From positions 1 to 64,000 of the forward strand of contig JAQXNX010000012.1 of the NCBI GenBank assembly GCA_029098225.1: a stretch of 64,000 nt of DNA. The letters are read 5' to 3'. The notes under the pieces are model-generated. The model was given only the letters and a program-made list of their open reading frames with translations, ran no database searches and was not told the DNA's origin. Every line of letters starts with the position of its first letter. Within the stretch, counting starts at the first letter, position 1. Positions 45,295 through 53,783 of the stretch are shown here, piece by piece. Source of the stretch: Spirochaetales bacterium. Lineage in GTDB: Bacteria > Spirochaetota > Spirochaetia > Treponematales > Treponemataceae. The position numbers were made by a program, and so were the translations under genes.

Positions 45295-45894
45295 ATGGCT
45301 AAAAACAGCTACGAAAAGCCTGATTACTGGTCTCAAAAAGCGTTCTCGGAGGGGTATCCGGCGCGGTCGGTGTATAAGCTTAAGGAAATCGACGAAAAAT
45401 TCGGAATGATTAAGAAAAATTATACTGTTCTGGATTTGGGAGCGGCACCAGGAAGCTGGACTACATTCTTACTGCGTACTATGGATGGGACGGGAAAGGT
45501 TGTTTCCTGCGATTTAAATCCTCTTGCAAAGAGCGTAAAGGGCGATAATCTCACTTTTATTCAGGGAGACCTGAATGCTCCAGAAGTACGTTCGCAGATT
45601 AAGGCTGCAGGACCTTACGATCTTGTTGTGTGCGATGCTGCGCCAAAAACTACGGGAAACCGCACTGTTGATACTGCGCGGAGTGAACAGCTGGTAGAAA
45701 TGGCTGTATGGTATGCTGAGGCTATGCTGAAAAACGGCGGAAATTTTGCCGTAAAAATCTTTCAGAACGGCGATCAGCAGGCAATTTTGCGAAAAATGCG
45801 CGAAATTTTTACGTCTGCAAAAGGATTTAAACCCGAAGCGTGTCGTAATGAATCTTTTGAAACTTACTTAATAGGAATAAACAAAAAAGGGTGA
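45295..45894 (+). CDS. rlmE: 23S rRNA 2'-O-ribose methyltransferase RlmE (FtsJ/RrmJ)
   Basis: 199 residues. SAM-binding motif VLDLGAAPGSWTTFLL, then CDLNPLA, FIQGDLNAP, DLVVCDAAPKTTGNRTVD (catalytic Asp) and NFAVKIFQNGD (catalytic Lys), the K-D-K-E arrangement of FtsJ. N-terminal KPDYWSQKAFSEGYPARSVYKLKEID is also typical. It methylates U2552 of 23S rRNA late in 50S assembly. Predicted leaderless start. The M23 peptidase gene follows after 22 bp. Confidence 0.95.
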   Translation: MAKNSYEKPDYWSQKAFSEGYPARSVYKLKEIDEKFGMIKKNYTVLDLGAAPGSWTTFLLRTMDGTGKVVSCDLNPLAKSVKGDNLTFIQGDLNAPEVRSQIKAAGPYDLVVCDAAPKTTGNRTVDTARSEQLVEMAVWYAEAMLKNGGNFAVKIFQNGDQQAILRKMREIFTSAKGFKPEACRNESFETYLIGINKKG

Positions 45895-45916
45895 TTTAAA
45901 AAGGGGAAAATAAAAA

Positions 45917-47005
45917 ATGAAAAAGGAATTGGCAACAAAGGTTTTTCATAGTATAATATATTTTGTAAAAAATAGTATAAATATGTTTACTAATTCAAAA
46001 ACTGTAAAAATAGTTAGTTTCTCGATTATTACTTTTTGTCTTGGACTTTCTTTTACATGTATAACAATATCAGTTCGTTCACATATAAATAAACCGAATG
46101 GTGTGGGAGGTTTTGAAACTTCTGCCGTTCCTGAATTTGATTCAAATCACAATATAGTTTTAGACAGGAGTACAATTACTTCTGCAGCAGTTTCTGCAGG
46201 TAACGCTGATGCTGCTCCTGAAGAAACACTTTTAAGCGCTGGGGCATCTGTAGAAGCTGCAAAAATTACTTATCAGACTTATCGCGTTAAAGCTGGCGAT
46301 ATGATTGGTTTTATTGCTGATGAATTTAATGTAACTCAGGATACAATTATAAGCGTAAATAATATAAAAAATACAAGAACAATACAGCCTGGGCAATATT
46401 TAAAAATTCCTTCTATGCCTGGAATTGTTTATACAGTTAAAGAGGATGGCGAAACTCCTTCAACAATTGCAGAAAAATACGAAGTAGATGCAGATAAATG
46501 TGCTCTTGTAAATTTTGTTTCTACAGATTCTCCGCTTGCTTCGGGAAGTTCTCTCTTTGTTCCAGATGCTGCTCTTGATGCATTTACTCTTGCAGAAATT
46601 AATGGTGATTTGTTCAAAAAGCCGCTTCATGCACGATACTGGCTTTCTTCAAATTACGGCTGGCGTGATTCTCCGTTTAATCCGGGAAAACGTACCTTCC
46701 ATGGTGGAATTGATATGGCAATTGCACAGGGAACTCCAATTTATCCTGCAATGAGCGGTATTGTAGAAACCGTAGGCTTTAATGCAACTTATGGAAACTA
46801 TGTAATTATCCGTCATCATTCAGGATATAAAACTTTGTATGGCCATATGAAGTCTACAGCATCTGTAAAAGCCGGAAATTATGTATATGCCGGAACAACA
46901 GTAATTGGTTATGTTGGATCAACAGGTATGAGTACAGGTCCGCATCTTCACTTTACAGTTTATAAAAACGGAAAAACAATTAATCCTCTTACAGTTTTGA
47001 ATTAG
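45917..47005 (+). CDS. LysM-M23 peptidoglycan endopeptidase, copy 2
   Basis: 362 residues, same architecture as the protein at 16380: membrane anchor at ~30-50 (IVSFSIITFCLGLSFTCITISV), two LysM-like units (YRVKAGDMIGFIADEFNV and the weaker YTVKEDGETPSTIAEKYEV), then M23 with HGGIDMAIAQG, YGHMKS and GPHLHFTVYKNGK. Metal ligands are all present. SD AAGGGG. The two paralogues share the C-terminal GPHLHFTVYKNG block but are diverged elsewhere, suggesting an old duplication with different timing or location of action. Confidence 0.9.
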   Translation: MKKELATKVFHSIIYFVKNSINMFTNSKTVKIVSFSIITFCLGLSFTCITISVRSHINKPNGVGGFETSAVPEFDSNHNIVLDRSTITSAAVSAGNADAAPEETLLSAGASVEAAKITYQTYRVKAGDMIGFIADEFNVTQDTIISVNNIKNTRTIQPGQYLKIPSMPGIVYTVKEDGETPSTIAEKYEVDADKCALVNFVSTDSPLASGSSLFVPDAALDAFTLAEINGDLFKKPLHARYWLSSNYGWRDSPFNPGKRTFHGGIDMAIAQGTPIYPAMSGIVETVGFNATYGNYVIIRHHSGYKTLYGHMKSTASVKAGNYVYAGTTVIGYVGSTGMSTGPHLHFTVYKNGKTINPLTVLN

Positions 47006-47006
47006 G

Positions 47007-47057
47007 GTGCATCCCTGCCGGCCGCTTTGCGGCTGCTCCATAGCCTTGCACTTTTTT
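47007..47057 (+). terminator. Terminator-like compound stem-loop after the M23 gene
   Basis: Outer arms GTGCA (47007-47011) and TGCAC (47047-47051), inner hairpin GCCGC-TTT-GCGGC (47021-47033), then six T. G+C-rich relative to its surroundings. It separates the M23 gene from the purB promoter. Confidence 0.6.
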
Positions 47058-47098
47058 AACAAATCTCTACATATATTCCCCATCTTCGCAAAATCCGT

Positions 47099-47104
47099 TA
47101 TAAT
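47099..47104 (+). promoter_or_regulatory. -10 box of purB (leaderless start)
   Basis: TATAAT ends exactly 6 nt before the purB ATG, with GCGCTT between, nearly the same layout as lysS. There is no SD. No convincing -35. Confidence 0.6.
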
Positions 47105-47110
47105 GCGCTT

Positions 47111-48532
47111 ATGGAAACACGAAACATTTTTGAAAACCTTTCTTGTATCGATCACAGATACTCTTTGTCGGAAGCCGATGCATTTGCCGGCCTTTCTAAG
47201 TATATTTCAGAAGAAGCTTCTATCCGTTCCTGCGCTAAGTGCGAAGCAGCCCTTGTAAAAGCCCACCTTAAATTGCGTGGCAAGTTGACTGATGATATTG
47301 CCCGCACCCTGGACGACGTTGCCGCAAATATCGACCCTCAGGAAGTTTATACAGAAGAAGAAAAAACAAAGCACAATATCCGTGCTCTTGTAAATGTTAT
47401 GAAGACTAAGGTTGATAGCGAAATCGGACCTCTTATTCACCTTGGTGCGACTTCGGTTGATATTCTTGATACAGCCCTCAGCTGCCGTATGCGCGACGTT
47501 ACTCAGAATGTTGTGCTTCCAGAACTTAAAAAGCTTGAAAATTATCTTTGTGATATCGCTGAGCGTGAATGCGCTACTCCACAGGTTGGCCGTACACACG
47601 GACAGCATGCCGTACCTATTACTTTTGGATGGAGCATTGCTGAGTTTGTAAGCCGCCTCGGAAAGTCGATTTTGCGCATTGAAGAGTTGAGTAATCAGCT
47701 GGTTGGAAAATTGGCTGGTCCAGTTGGTTCTTACAACGGACCTTCTATGATCGTAAAGGATCCTGAAGAGCTTGAGCGCACATATACTGAATTCCTTGGA
47801 CTCACACCATCTGAATATTCAAATCAGCTTGTTGAGCCGGAATACGTTCTCCGCCTCCTGCTTGAGATGAACGTAGCCTTCGGAATTATTGCAAACCTTG
47901 CTGATGATCTCCGCAACCTTCAGAGAAGCGAAATTGGTGAAGTATTCGAGTACTTTGCTGCAACTCAGGTTGGTTCTTCAACAATGCCACAGAAACGTAA
48001 TCCATGGAACAGCGAGCACGTTAAGTCTCTGTGGAAGGCTATGTGCCCTCGCGTAATCACTTTCTATATGGATCAGATTTCTGAACATCAGCGTGATCTT
48101 ACAAACTCTGCAAGCCAGCGCTTTATTGCTGATTATGTATCAGGCTTTACAATGGCAGTTGCCCGCATGAACAGCGTTGTTAAGGGGCTCCAGGCTGATA
48201 AGGAAGGCATGGCTCGTAACCTCGAAAATGCCGGCGGAAAAGTAAAGGGTGGCGTTCTCGCAGAACCAGCTTACATTCTTCTTGGCGAAGCAGGCTACAA
48301 CGACGGTCACGAAATTATCCGTAAGATTACCCTCGAAGCAGAGCAGAGCGGAAAGACCTTCTTCGAAGTTCTCAAAACTCACGAAAAAGAATACGCAGAC
48401 ATCACAGCCCAGCTCGAAAAACTCGGCGTAGAAAATCCTGCAAACTTTTTTGAGCATCCTTCTAACTATTGCGGTTTAGCTGCAGTTAAGTCAAAGAGAC
48501 TTGCCCAGAAATATCGCGAGTTATGTAAATAG
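47111..48532 (+). CDS. purB: Adenylosuccinate lyase
   Basis: 473 residues. The fumarase/aspartase superfamily signature is SSTMPQKRNPWNSE; HLGATSVDILDTALSCRMRD (with the active-site region) and VGRTHGQHAVPITFG (catalytic His) are also present. It splits SAICAR to AICAR and adenylosuccinate to AMP. It therefore works both in IMP synthesis, just upstream of the PurH/PurO steps, and in AMP formation. Codons are visibly biased to C-ending forms, unlike many neighbours, fitting high expression. A 19-bp-stem hairpin follows the gene. Confidence 0.95.
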   Translation: METRNIFENLSCIDHRYSLSEADAFAGLSKYISEEASIRSCAKCEAALVKAHLKLRGKLTDDIARTLDDVAANIDPQEVYTEEEKTKHNIRALVNVMKTKVDSEIGPLIHLGATSVDILDTALSCRMRDVTQNVVLPELKKLENYLCDIAERECATPQVGRTHGQHAVPITFGWSIAEFVSRLGKSILRIEELSNQLVGKLAGPVGSYNGPSMIVKDPEELERTYTEFLGLTPSEYSNQLVEPEYVLRLLLEMNVAFGIIANLADDLRNLQRSEIGEVFEYFAATQVGSSTMPQKRNPWNSEHVKSLWKAMCPRVITFYMDQISEHQRDLTNSASQRFIADYVSGFTMAVARMNSVVKGLQADKEGMARNLENAGGKVKGGVLAEPAYILLGEAGYNDGHEIIRKITLEAEQSGKTFFEVLKTHEKEYADITAQLEKLGVENPANFFEHPSNYCGLAAVKSKRLAQKYRELCK

Positions 48533-48555
48533 AGTTAGCGATTGTAGCGCCGAAG

Positions 48556-48656
48556 TATAAAACAAAGCCATCCGTTTTGCGGATGGTTTTGTTTTATATG
48601 AGCCGCGGTAGACGGCGAAGCGCGAAAAGCGCGGCGTGGCAGATTTTCTGCCACGC
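48556..48656. terminator. Hairpin cluster between purB and the cheX-like gene
   Basis: A 19-bp stem with one G-U pair (48556-48574 with 48580-48598, 5-nt loop) is flanked by A/T-rich arms and works as a terminator-like structure for purB. It is followed by GCGC-GAAAA-GCGC (48620-48632) and a perfect 9-bp stem GCGTGGCAG / CTGCCACGC (48634-48656). The last lies just after the convergent cheX-like stop. Confidence 0.7.
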
Positions 48657-48672
48657 AACTTCCAAAAAATAA

Positions 48673-49131
48673 TTATTTAAAACAAACATCTACTTCAAAT
48701 GGGCCGTAGGTTGTGGAAAAAGGAATTCCGATTACCGGATAATTTTTTGGCCAGGCAATTATGTGGTTATGTCCCATTACACAGAATGGAGGAGAAATAT
48801 CAATGCTGTAATCTTTTATTGCAGAAACAGCATGTCCGGAAATAATGTTTGTAAATTCGCTGACAAGGCCTATAGTCGTGTCCTCGTATTCTTCCGGCTT
48901 ACATTCGAGTCCCGAAAGTGCAAGCATTTTTCCAGCAAGTGTCTTATGAAGTCTGAATGCGACTACACCTTTTACATCTCCTGTAATTCCAAGTAATCCT
49001 GAAATTTCCCAGGAATGTCCTGCATGGATATCAAGAATATGAGGTTCTTTGGCTTGAGGCGCAATTCCAAACATAGATTGAAATGCATTAACGCCTTCTG
49101 TTAAAAAATGATTAATAATTTTTGCATCCAT
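48673..49131 (-). CDS. CheX/CheC-like CheY-P phosphatase
   Basis: 152 residues of the CheC/CheX/FliY phosphatase fold. The catalytic E-x2-N signature is SEFTNIISGHA (E92, N95), and a single such motif is typical of CheX. GDVKGVVAFRLHKTLAGKMLA and the C-terminal VIGIPFSTTYGPFEVDVCF are family-like. It would dephosphorylate CheY-P and reset chemotaxis, as CheX does in Borrelia and Treponema. It stands apart from che operons here. TTTACA (49161-49166), 17 bp, TATCAT (49138-49143) and 6 nt to ATG give a complete leaderless promoter. Confidence 0.8.
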   Translation of the reverse strand: MDAKIINHFLTEGVNAFQSMFGIAPQAKEPHILDIHAGHSWEISGLLGITGDVKGVVAFRLHKTLAGKMLALSGLECKPEEYEDTTIGLVSEFTNIISGHAVSAIKDYSIDISPPFCVMGHNHIIAWPKNYPVIGIPFSTTYGPFEVDVCFK

Positions 49132-49137
49132 ACAATA

Positions 49138-49166
49138 ATGATAAGTCAGAAATTTTAGATTGTAAA
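49138..49166 (-). promoter_or_regulatory. Promoter of the cheX-like gene
   Basis: Minus strand: -35 TTTACA (49161-49166), 17-bp spacer, -10 TATCAT (49138-49143), 6 nt to the ATG, no SD. Confidence 0.6.
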
Positions 49167-49169
49167 GCA

Positions 49170-49523
49170 GAAACGCCCGGGGCTATAAAAAGCGATTAAA
49201 CAAAATTAAAAGGCGTTTCACCAGTCAAGCAAATATGCACCGCACTTTTTCCGAAAGGAAAAATGCGAGGAAACGCCCGGAAATATTTTTAGCTGTTAAA
49301 CGAAATTGTATGGCGTTTCACCAGTCAAGCAAATATGCAGCGCACTTTTTCCCGAAAAGGGAAAAATGCGAGGAAACGACCGGAAATATTTTTAGCTGTT
49401 AAACAAAATTGTAAGGCGTTTCACCAGTCAAGCAGATATGCAGCGCACTTTTTCCGAAAGGAAAAATGCGAGGAAACGCCCTGGGCTATGAAATGTGTTT
49501 AAACAAAATTATAAGGCGTTTCC
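49170..49523. repeat. Tandem ~100-bp palindromic repeat array copying the metA 3' end
   Basis: Three units with periods of 100, 103 and 100 bp (GGCGTTTC landmarks at 49212, 49312, 49415 and 49515). Each holds an inner hairpin CGCATTTTTCC / GGAAAAAGTGCG and outer arms GGCGTTTCC / GAAACGCC. The fourth landmark is inside metA: the last codons of metA and its stop belong to the repeat. In every unit the same frame encodes GETP(Y/F)NFV and a stop, with silent differences in one copy. See findings. Confidence 0.9.
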
Positions 49524-50407
49524 TGGTAGACATAATAATTCAGCCAGTTTGAATAGAACAGGTGTGCTGTTGAACGCCAGTAGCTTGTTGGCATTCGGTT
49601 TATATTATTTGTCGGGAAATAGTTTTTTGGCAGCGGAACATTCATGCCTTTTTCTATATCTCTGTAATATTCTTCAGCAAGTGTAAGTGTGTCGTACTCA
49701 AGATGACCAGTCATAAAAATTTCTCTGTTATCTTTTGACTTTATGATTGTAACCCCAGCTTCAGCACTTTCTGCAAGGATAATCAAATCTTTGCATTTGA
49801 GAATATCTTCTTTTTTTAAGGTTGTATGGCGGCTTTGAGGAATTGGGAATGTGTCATCAAATCCTCTCATAAGCGGATCTGCTTTTACACATCGCTGATT
49901 CATAAAAATACCGGACATTTTTCTTTCAAGAGGATATTTTGGGATTCCATATAAATGGTATAGACCTGCAAAACTTCCCCAGCATAAATACAAAGTAGAA
50001 AATACATTTTTCTTTGCATAATCCATAATGCCGCAAAGCTCGTTCCAGTAATCTACATCTTCAAAAGGAATCTGTTCTACGGGAGCTCCAGTAACCAGCA
50101 TTCCGTCAAACTTTTTGTTGTAAAGTTCATTAGAAGTTATATAAAATTTTTCCAGATATTGTTCATCGGTATTTTTGCTTGTGTGATTTTCCATTCGCAC
50201 AAGAGAAACTTCAATTTGAAGAGGTGAATTTGCCAAAAGTCTGAGTAATTGAGTTTCGGTAGTTTCTTTAGTTGGCATTAAATTTACAATTGCAATTTTA
50301 AGTGGACGAATGTCCTGTTTACTTGCGCGGTTTTCTGGCATGACAAAAATATTCTCTTTTTCGAGATTTGCAACAGCTGGTAAGTCTGAATTAATTTTAA
50401 TTGGCAT
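49499..50407 (-). CDS. metA: Homoserine O-acyltransferase MetA
   Basis: 302 residues, normal length. Class I glutamine-amidotransferase-like fold with VNLMPTKETTETQLLRLLANSPLQIE, VTGAPVEQIPFEDVDYW, the nucleophile region STLYLCWGSFAGLYHLYGI (active Cys) and catalytic GHLEYDTLTLAEEYYRDI. It acylates homoserine (with succinyl- or acetyl-CoA; many non-enteric MetA proteins use acetyl-CoA) for methionine synthesis. SD AGGAGG. The C-terminus ENWLNYYVYQETPY-like pattern is a family feature; the final NFV plus stop are shared with the adjacent repeat array. Confidence 0.95.
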   Translation of the reverse strand: MPIKINSDLPAVANLEKENIFVMPENRASKQDIRPLKIAIVNLMPTKETTETQLLRLLANSPLQIEVSLVRMENHTSKNTDEQYLEKFYITSNELYNKKFDGMLVTGAPVEQIPFEDVDYWNELCGIMDYAKKNVFSTLYLCWGSFAGLYHLYGIPKYPLERKMSGIFMNQRCVKADPLMRGFDDTFPIPQSRHTTLKKEDILKCKDLIILAESAEAGVTIIKSKDNREIFMTGHLEYDTLTLAEEYYRDIEKGMNVPLPKNYFPTNNINRMPTSYWRSTAHLFYSNWLNYYVYQETPYNFV

Positions 50408-50547
50408 CTTTGTCCTCCTTTAAAGCTTCCGCGGCAATGGTGCTGCATGTAGCGTTTTAAAATGTATTAAGCTTAAAACGAATTAAACTGAAGTTTAATT
50501 GCTATATAATGTAGCAAAATACAAAAAATTTTGCTATACTTTTTATT

Positions 50548-51552
50548 ATGCCAATGCAGAATGATAGAAAAAGTGCGATTAAAAAATTAAAGCTTCTCAC
50601 ATTCAATTCAAAATCTAATGTAGATTCTTTTCGGGCAAAATTAGATGAAGGTTTTAAAACTACATTTTTGCCAAATGGACTAGAAGCTTCTAAATATAAA
50701 TATGGAAATACTGATTGCACAGTTCTTTCTCCGGAGCTTTACGCTTCTAACCGTGTAATGCTTTATATTCACGGAGGCTCTTTTGTAGGAGGTTCTGAAG
50801 TTTCTTACAAAAGCTTTTGTTCTTCTCTGGCAGCAAAATGTTTTTGCAGAGTTGTAATTCCTTCATATCGTCTTGCTCCTGCCTATCCGTATCCTGCAGC
50901 TAATGAAGATATTCAGGGCGTATTTAAATCTCTTTTTACTGAAGAACAGATTAACTGTTCTTTATCTACAGAAAAAGGTGAAAAACCTATTCTTCCCGAA
51001 ATTGTAATTGCCGCAGATAGTTCTGCAGCTTCTATTGCGTGTTCATTAATTTTTAATTTGCGTGACCGTTATCGTTCATGCATCAGTAAGGTTGTACTTC
51101 TTTCTCCATGGCTTAATCTTTCTTCTTCTTCACGTTTATTGTCTGCTAAAAAAGTCAGCGATGAAGTAATGAATTCTGATGTGTTAAGAAAAAGCGCTTC
51201 AATTTATACTTACGAGTCAAATACAGAAAGTCCATTTGTTTCTCCTTTACTTGCTGATGAATCTATGCTTAAGAATTTTCCACCGGTATTTATTCAGATG
51301 GGCTCTAAAGAAATTCTTCTGGAAGATGCAAAGCTTTTCTGCGATAAACTTATTGCTGCCGGAAATTCCTGTTTGCTTGATGTATGGCCGGATATGATGT
51401 TTATGTTTCAGATGGCTGATGAATACTTACATGAATCTCATCTTGCACTTGATAAAATTGGAAAAATTGTTACAGAAAATTTTGCAGGACAGGAAGCTCT
51501 CCAAATAGAAAACAAACCTCGCCTGGAGCACAGTTTATTTTCGGAGGCATAA
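50548..51552 (+). CDS. Alpha/beta hydrolase of the hormone-sensitive-lipase family, catalytic His missing
   Basis: 334 residues. Oxyanion motif YIHGGSFVGG (residues 73-82), PSYRLAPAYPYPAANEDI, and the nucleophile elbow IAADSSAAS with S158 (usual GDSAG). The acid region GSKEILLEDA is present. The usual C-terminal catalytic His (PDMMHxF) is replaced: PDMMFMFQ has F285. The enzyme is therefore probably inactive as a typical esterase, or uses another His. TATACT (50535-50540, preceded by TGC) lies 7 nt before the ATG with no SD. It heads a four-gene unit with the U32 peptidase. Confidence 0.85.
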   Translation: MPMQNDRKSAIKKLKLLTFNSKSNVDSFRAKLDEGFKTTFLPNGLEASKYKYGNTDCTVLSPELYASNRVMLYIHGGSFVGGSEVSYKSFCSSLAAKCFCRVVIPSYRLAPAYPYPAANEDIQGVFKSLFTEEQINCSLSTEKGEKPILPEIVIAADSSAASIACSLIFNLRDRYRSCISKVVLLSPWLNLSSSSRLLSAKKVSDEVMNSDVLRKSASIYTYESNTESPFVSPLLADESMLKNFPPVFIQMGSKEILLEDAKLFCDKLIAAGNSCLLDVWPDMMFMFQMADEYLHESHLALDKIGKIVTENFAGQEALQIENKPRLEHSLFSEA

Positions 51553-51553
51553 G

Positions 51554-53038
51554 TTGTCTAAAATTGAATTACTTTCTCCTGCTGGAAATGTAGAAAAATT
51601 ATCTTATGCTTATGCTTATGGAGCTGATGCAGCTTACATTGGATTAAAGAAATTTTCGCTTCGTGTTAAGGCAGATAATTTTTATGAAGACGAGTACAAG
51701 AAGGTTATTGAATTAAAGAATCGCTATCCTGGAAAGCGACTTCATTGTGCGCTCAATATTTCTTTTCATGATGAAGAGATTGATTCCTTAAAAGAAAATC
51801 TTGATTATTTTAAGCAGTATCCTATAGATGCATTTATTGTTCAGGATATTGGAATTGTTCCTTTATTGCAAAAAGAATTTCCTGAAGTTGAACTTCATCT
51901 TTCTACTCAGGCTTCCTGCGTAAATAGCGAAGCTGTAAAAATGTATAAAGCTCTGGGATTTTCTCGTGTAGTCCTTGGCCGTGAAATTTCTATTGATCAG
52001 ATAAAACGTATAAAAGATTCTGTTCCTGATATGGAGCTTGAAACTTTTGTGCATGGTGCAATGTGTATTGCTTATGCAGGTCGCTGTCTTATGAGCGCAT
52101 ATCTTACAGGGCGAAGTGCGCAGAGTGGATTCTGTTCGCATACTTGCCGCTGGAATTTTAAAATTGACGGAAAGCCTGGAATTGAAAATTTAGAAGCAGC
52201 TCGTGTACTTGCACAAAGCGGTTTACTTACTCTGGAAGAAGAGCAGAGACCCGGCGAAAAATTTCCTGTTTTTGAAGGTGACGGTTTTACGGCTGTACTT
52301 TCTTCAAAAGATTTACGTATGATTGAACATCTTGATGATTTAAAAAATGCAGGAATTGATTCGTTAAAAATTGAAGGAAGAATGAAGAGTGTTTATTATG
52401 TTGCCATGGTCACCCGTGCATATAGAAAAGCGCTCGATGCATTGGAAGGTAAAATTTCTAAGGAAGAAGCAGCTCCTTATGTTGAAGAACTGGAAAATGT
52501 TTCTCACAGAGAAAGTACAACCGGCTTTTATTATAACAAGACTAATGCTGACGAAACTACAACTGGTGCCTCGGACAGTAAATATCAGTTAGCTGCAGAA
52601 ATTGGAAAAGAAATTTGCGGTGAAGACTTTGAGAAAATTTATAATGAAGGAATAGGGCGGTACAAAAATTACATGACTGAACTTGAAGCAATGCATCCTT
52701 CGGCAAGGGCAGCGAGATTAAAGGATTTAGAAATTCATACAGACCGCCGCGTTATTCCTTTTGAAAAAAAAGAAAACTGGTACATGTATGAATGTACTGC
52801 TTTAAACATGATAAAAGATTCAGATGATATAGAATTTGTTTCTCCGGAATTCTGTTCAATTAAAGTTAAGTCGGGCGACTGGGAAATAATTAATTCAGAA
52901 ACCGGATTAAAAATGTCCTGGGTTTGCGACGGTCATCCTGCTGTTATTTATCTTCCATATAAATTGCCTGATGCAACCCTTCTTCGTACTTTGGATCCGG
53001 ATTATGTAGAAGGAAAAATCCGCGATACCGGTAGATAA
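51554..53038 (+). CDS. U32 family peptidase (RlhA/YegQ-like)
   Basis: 494 residues, starting with TTG; GGAGG lies 7 nt upstream and it begins 1 bp after the esterase stop. N-terminal ELLSPAGNVEKLSYAYAYGADAAYIGL and the U32 signature ETFVHGAMCIAYAGRCLMSAYLTGRSAQSGFCSHTCRW carry the conserved cysteines that bind Fe-S in U32 proteins. Related proteins (RlhA, TrhP, UbiU/V) carry out hydroxylation of RNA or ubiquinone precursors rather than proteolysis. C-terminal extension beyond ~400 is typical of the longer forms. Exact role unknown. Confidence 0.9.
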   Translation: MSKIELLSPAGNVEKLSYAYAYGADAAYIGLKKFSLRVKADNFYEDEYKKVIELKNRYPGKRLHCALNISFHDEEIDSLKENLDYFKQYPIDAFIVQDIGIVPLLQKEFPEVELHLSTQASCVNSEAVKMYKALGFSRVVLGREISIDQIKRIKDSVPDMELETFVHGAMCIAYAGRCLMSAYLTGRSAQSGFCSHTCRWNFKIDGKPGIENLEAARVLAQSGLLTLEEEQRPGEKFPVFEGDGFTAVLSSKDLRMIEHLDDLKNAGIDSLKIEGRMKSVYYVAMVTRAYRKALDALEGKISKEEAAPYVEELENVSHRESTTGFYYNKTNADETTTGASDSKYQLAAEIGKEICGEDFEKIYNEGIGRYKNYMTELEAMHPSARAARLKDLEIHTDRRVIPFEKKENWYMYECTALNMIKDSDDIEFVSPEFCSIKVKSGDWEIINSETGLKMSWVCDGHPAVIYLPYKLPDATLLRTLDPDYVEGKIRDTGR

Positions 53039-53039
53039 T

Positions 53040-53783
53040 ATGGTATATAAAAAAAAATATCTGTTTTTTATATTAATAATATTTAAGTTTATTTATTTTC
53101 CACTTACAGCGCAGGAAAATAAAATTAATTTTTTTACAGATGGAAAACCTGAATTAAATGCACAATGGGGACTAAGTTTTCCTGCTAGAAGAGATTTAAG
53201 AAATCCTTCTCCTTCTGAAGATTTTATTTTTGCTGCAGATTTTAATGAACTCAGATTAGATTCCGGAATAAAATATCAGTATAGCCAGATTGATTTTACA
53301 AATCGTGTTATTTATATGCCGACTTTTTTTAACAGCTTTCAGGCTGGCCTTGGAACAACCTGGCATTATTATCGCTATATAAAAGAGTTTTCTGAAAATG
53401 ATTTAATTATGACAGCAAGATTCAGATGGAAGAAAGGTCCTGTGTTTTCTCTTGAAAATGCATTTGGATTTCTTTTTAAGTTTACTTCTATTGATGCTAT
53501 AAAGGAATATGAATCTGTAATTTATAATTTTTCATATCAGCAGGAATTGTTATGTAACTGGCATCTTTTTAATACAGCAAATTTATGGATTGCTTTGAAT
53601 CTTCAGGATTATTTTGATTATCCTTTAGCAATCAGTCCGTTTTTTAAGTTTGGGTTTAATTATGAAACAAAACAGAATACAGTTCTGGGTTTAGATTTTA
53701 CATTGAAATTTGTTGATATGTTTTTTAGCGCCGTATATTTAAATGAAGCAATTCTGAGGTTTTCGTTTAAGGTGGTTTTATGA
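53040..53783 (+). CDS. Exported beta-strand-rich protein, probably outer-membrane
   Basis: 247 residues. Signal peptide MVYKKKYLFFILIIFKFIYFPLTAQ. The rest is rich in alternating aromatic/polar strands (NRVIYMPTFFNSFQAGLGTTWHYYRYIK, LLCNWHLFNTANLWIALNLQDYF) and ends with a strand closing in a hydrophobic residue (LRFSFKVVL), as in outer-membrane barrels. No family recognised. It begins 1 bp after the U32 stop, and its last bases overlap the phosphoesterase start (ATGA). Confidence 0.65.
   Translation: MVYKKKYLFFILIIFKFIYFPLTAQENKINFFTDGKPELNAQWGLSFPARRDLRNPSPSEDFIFAADFNELRLDSGIKYQYSQIDFTNRVIYMPTFFNSFQAGLGTTWHYYRYIKEFSENDLIMTARFRWKKGPVFSLENAFGFLFKFTSIDAIKEYESVIYNFSYQQELLCNWHLFNTANLWIALNLQDYFDYPLAISPFFKFGFNYETKQNTVLGLDFTLKFVDMFFSAVYLNEAILRFSFKVVL

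Noticed and set aside
47207..47608. 133-residue ORF antisense to purB
   Set aside because: Shadow of a highly biased coding sequence; no promoter, SD or recognisable family.
49170..49523. CRISPR array
   Set aside because: Units are ~100 bp with internal hairpins and near-identical throughout; there are no variable spacers and no cas genes.
49170..49523. Integron attC array (GTTAAAC-like words are present in the units)
   Set aside because: The 7-bp words do not form paired R boxes at the ends of a folded site, no cassette ORFs lie between units, and there is no integrase in the window.
51554..51556. TTG start of the U32 gene as an annotation error
   Set aside because: GGAGG is correctly spaced and the N-terminus ELLSPAGN matches the family start, so TTG is accepted.
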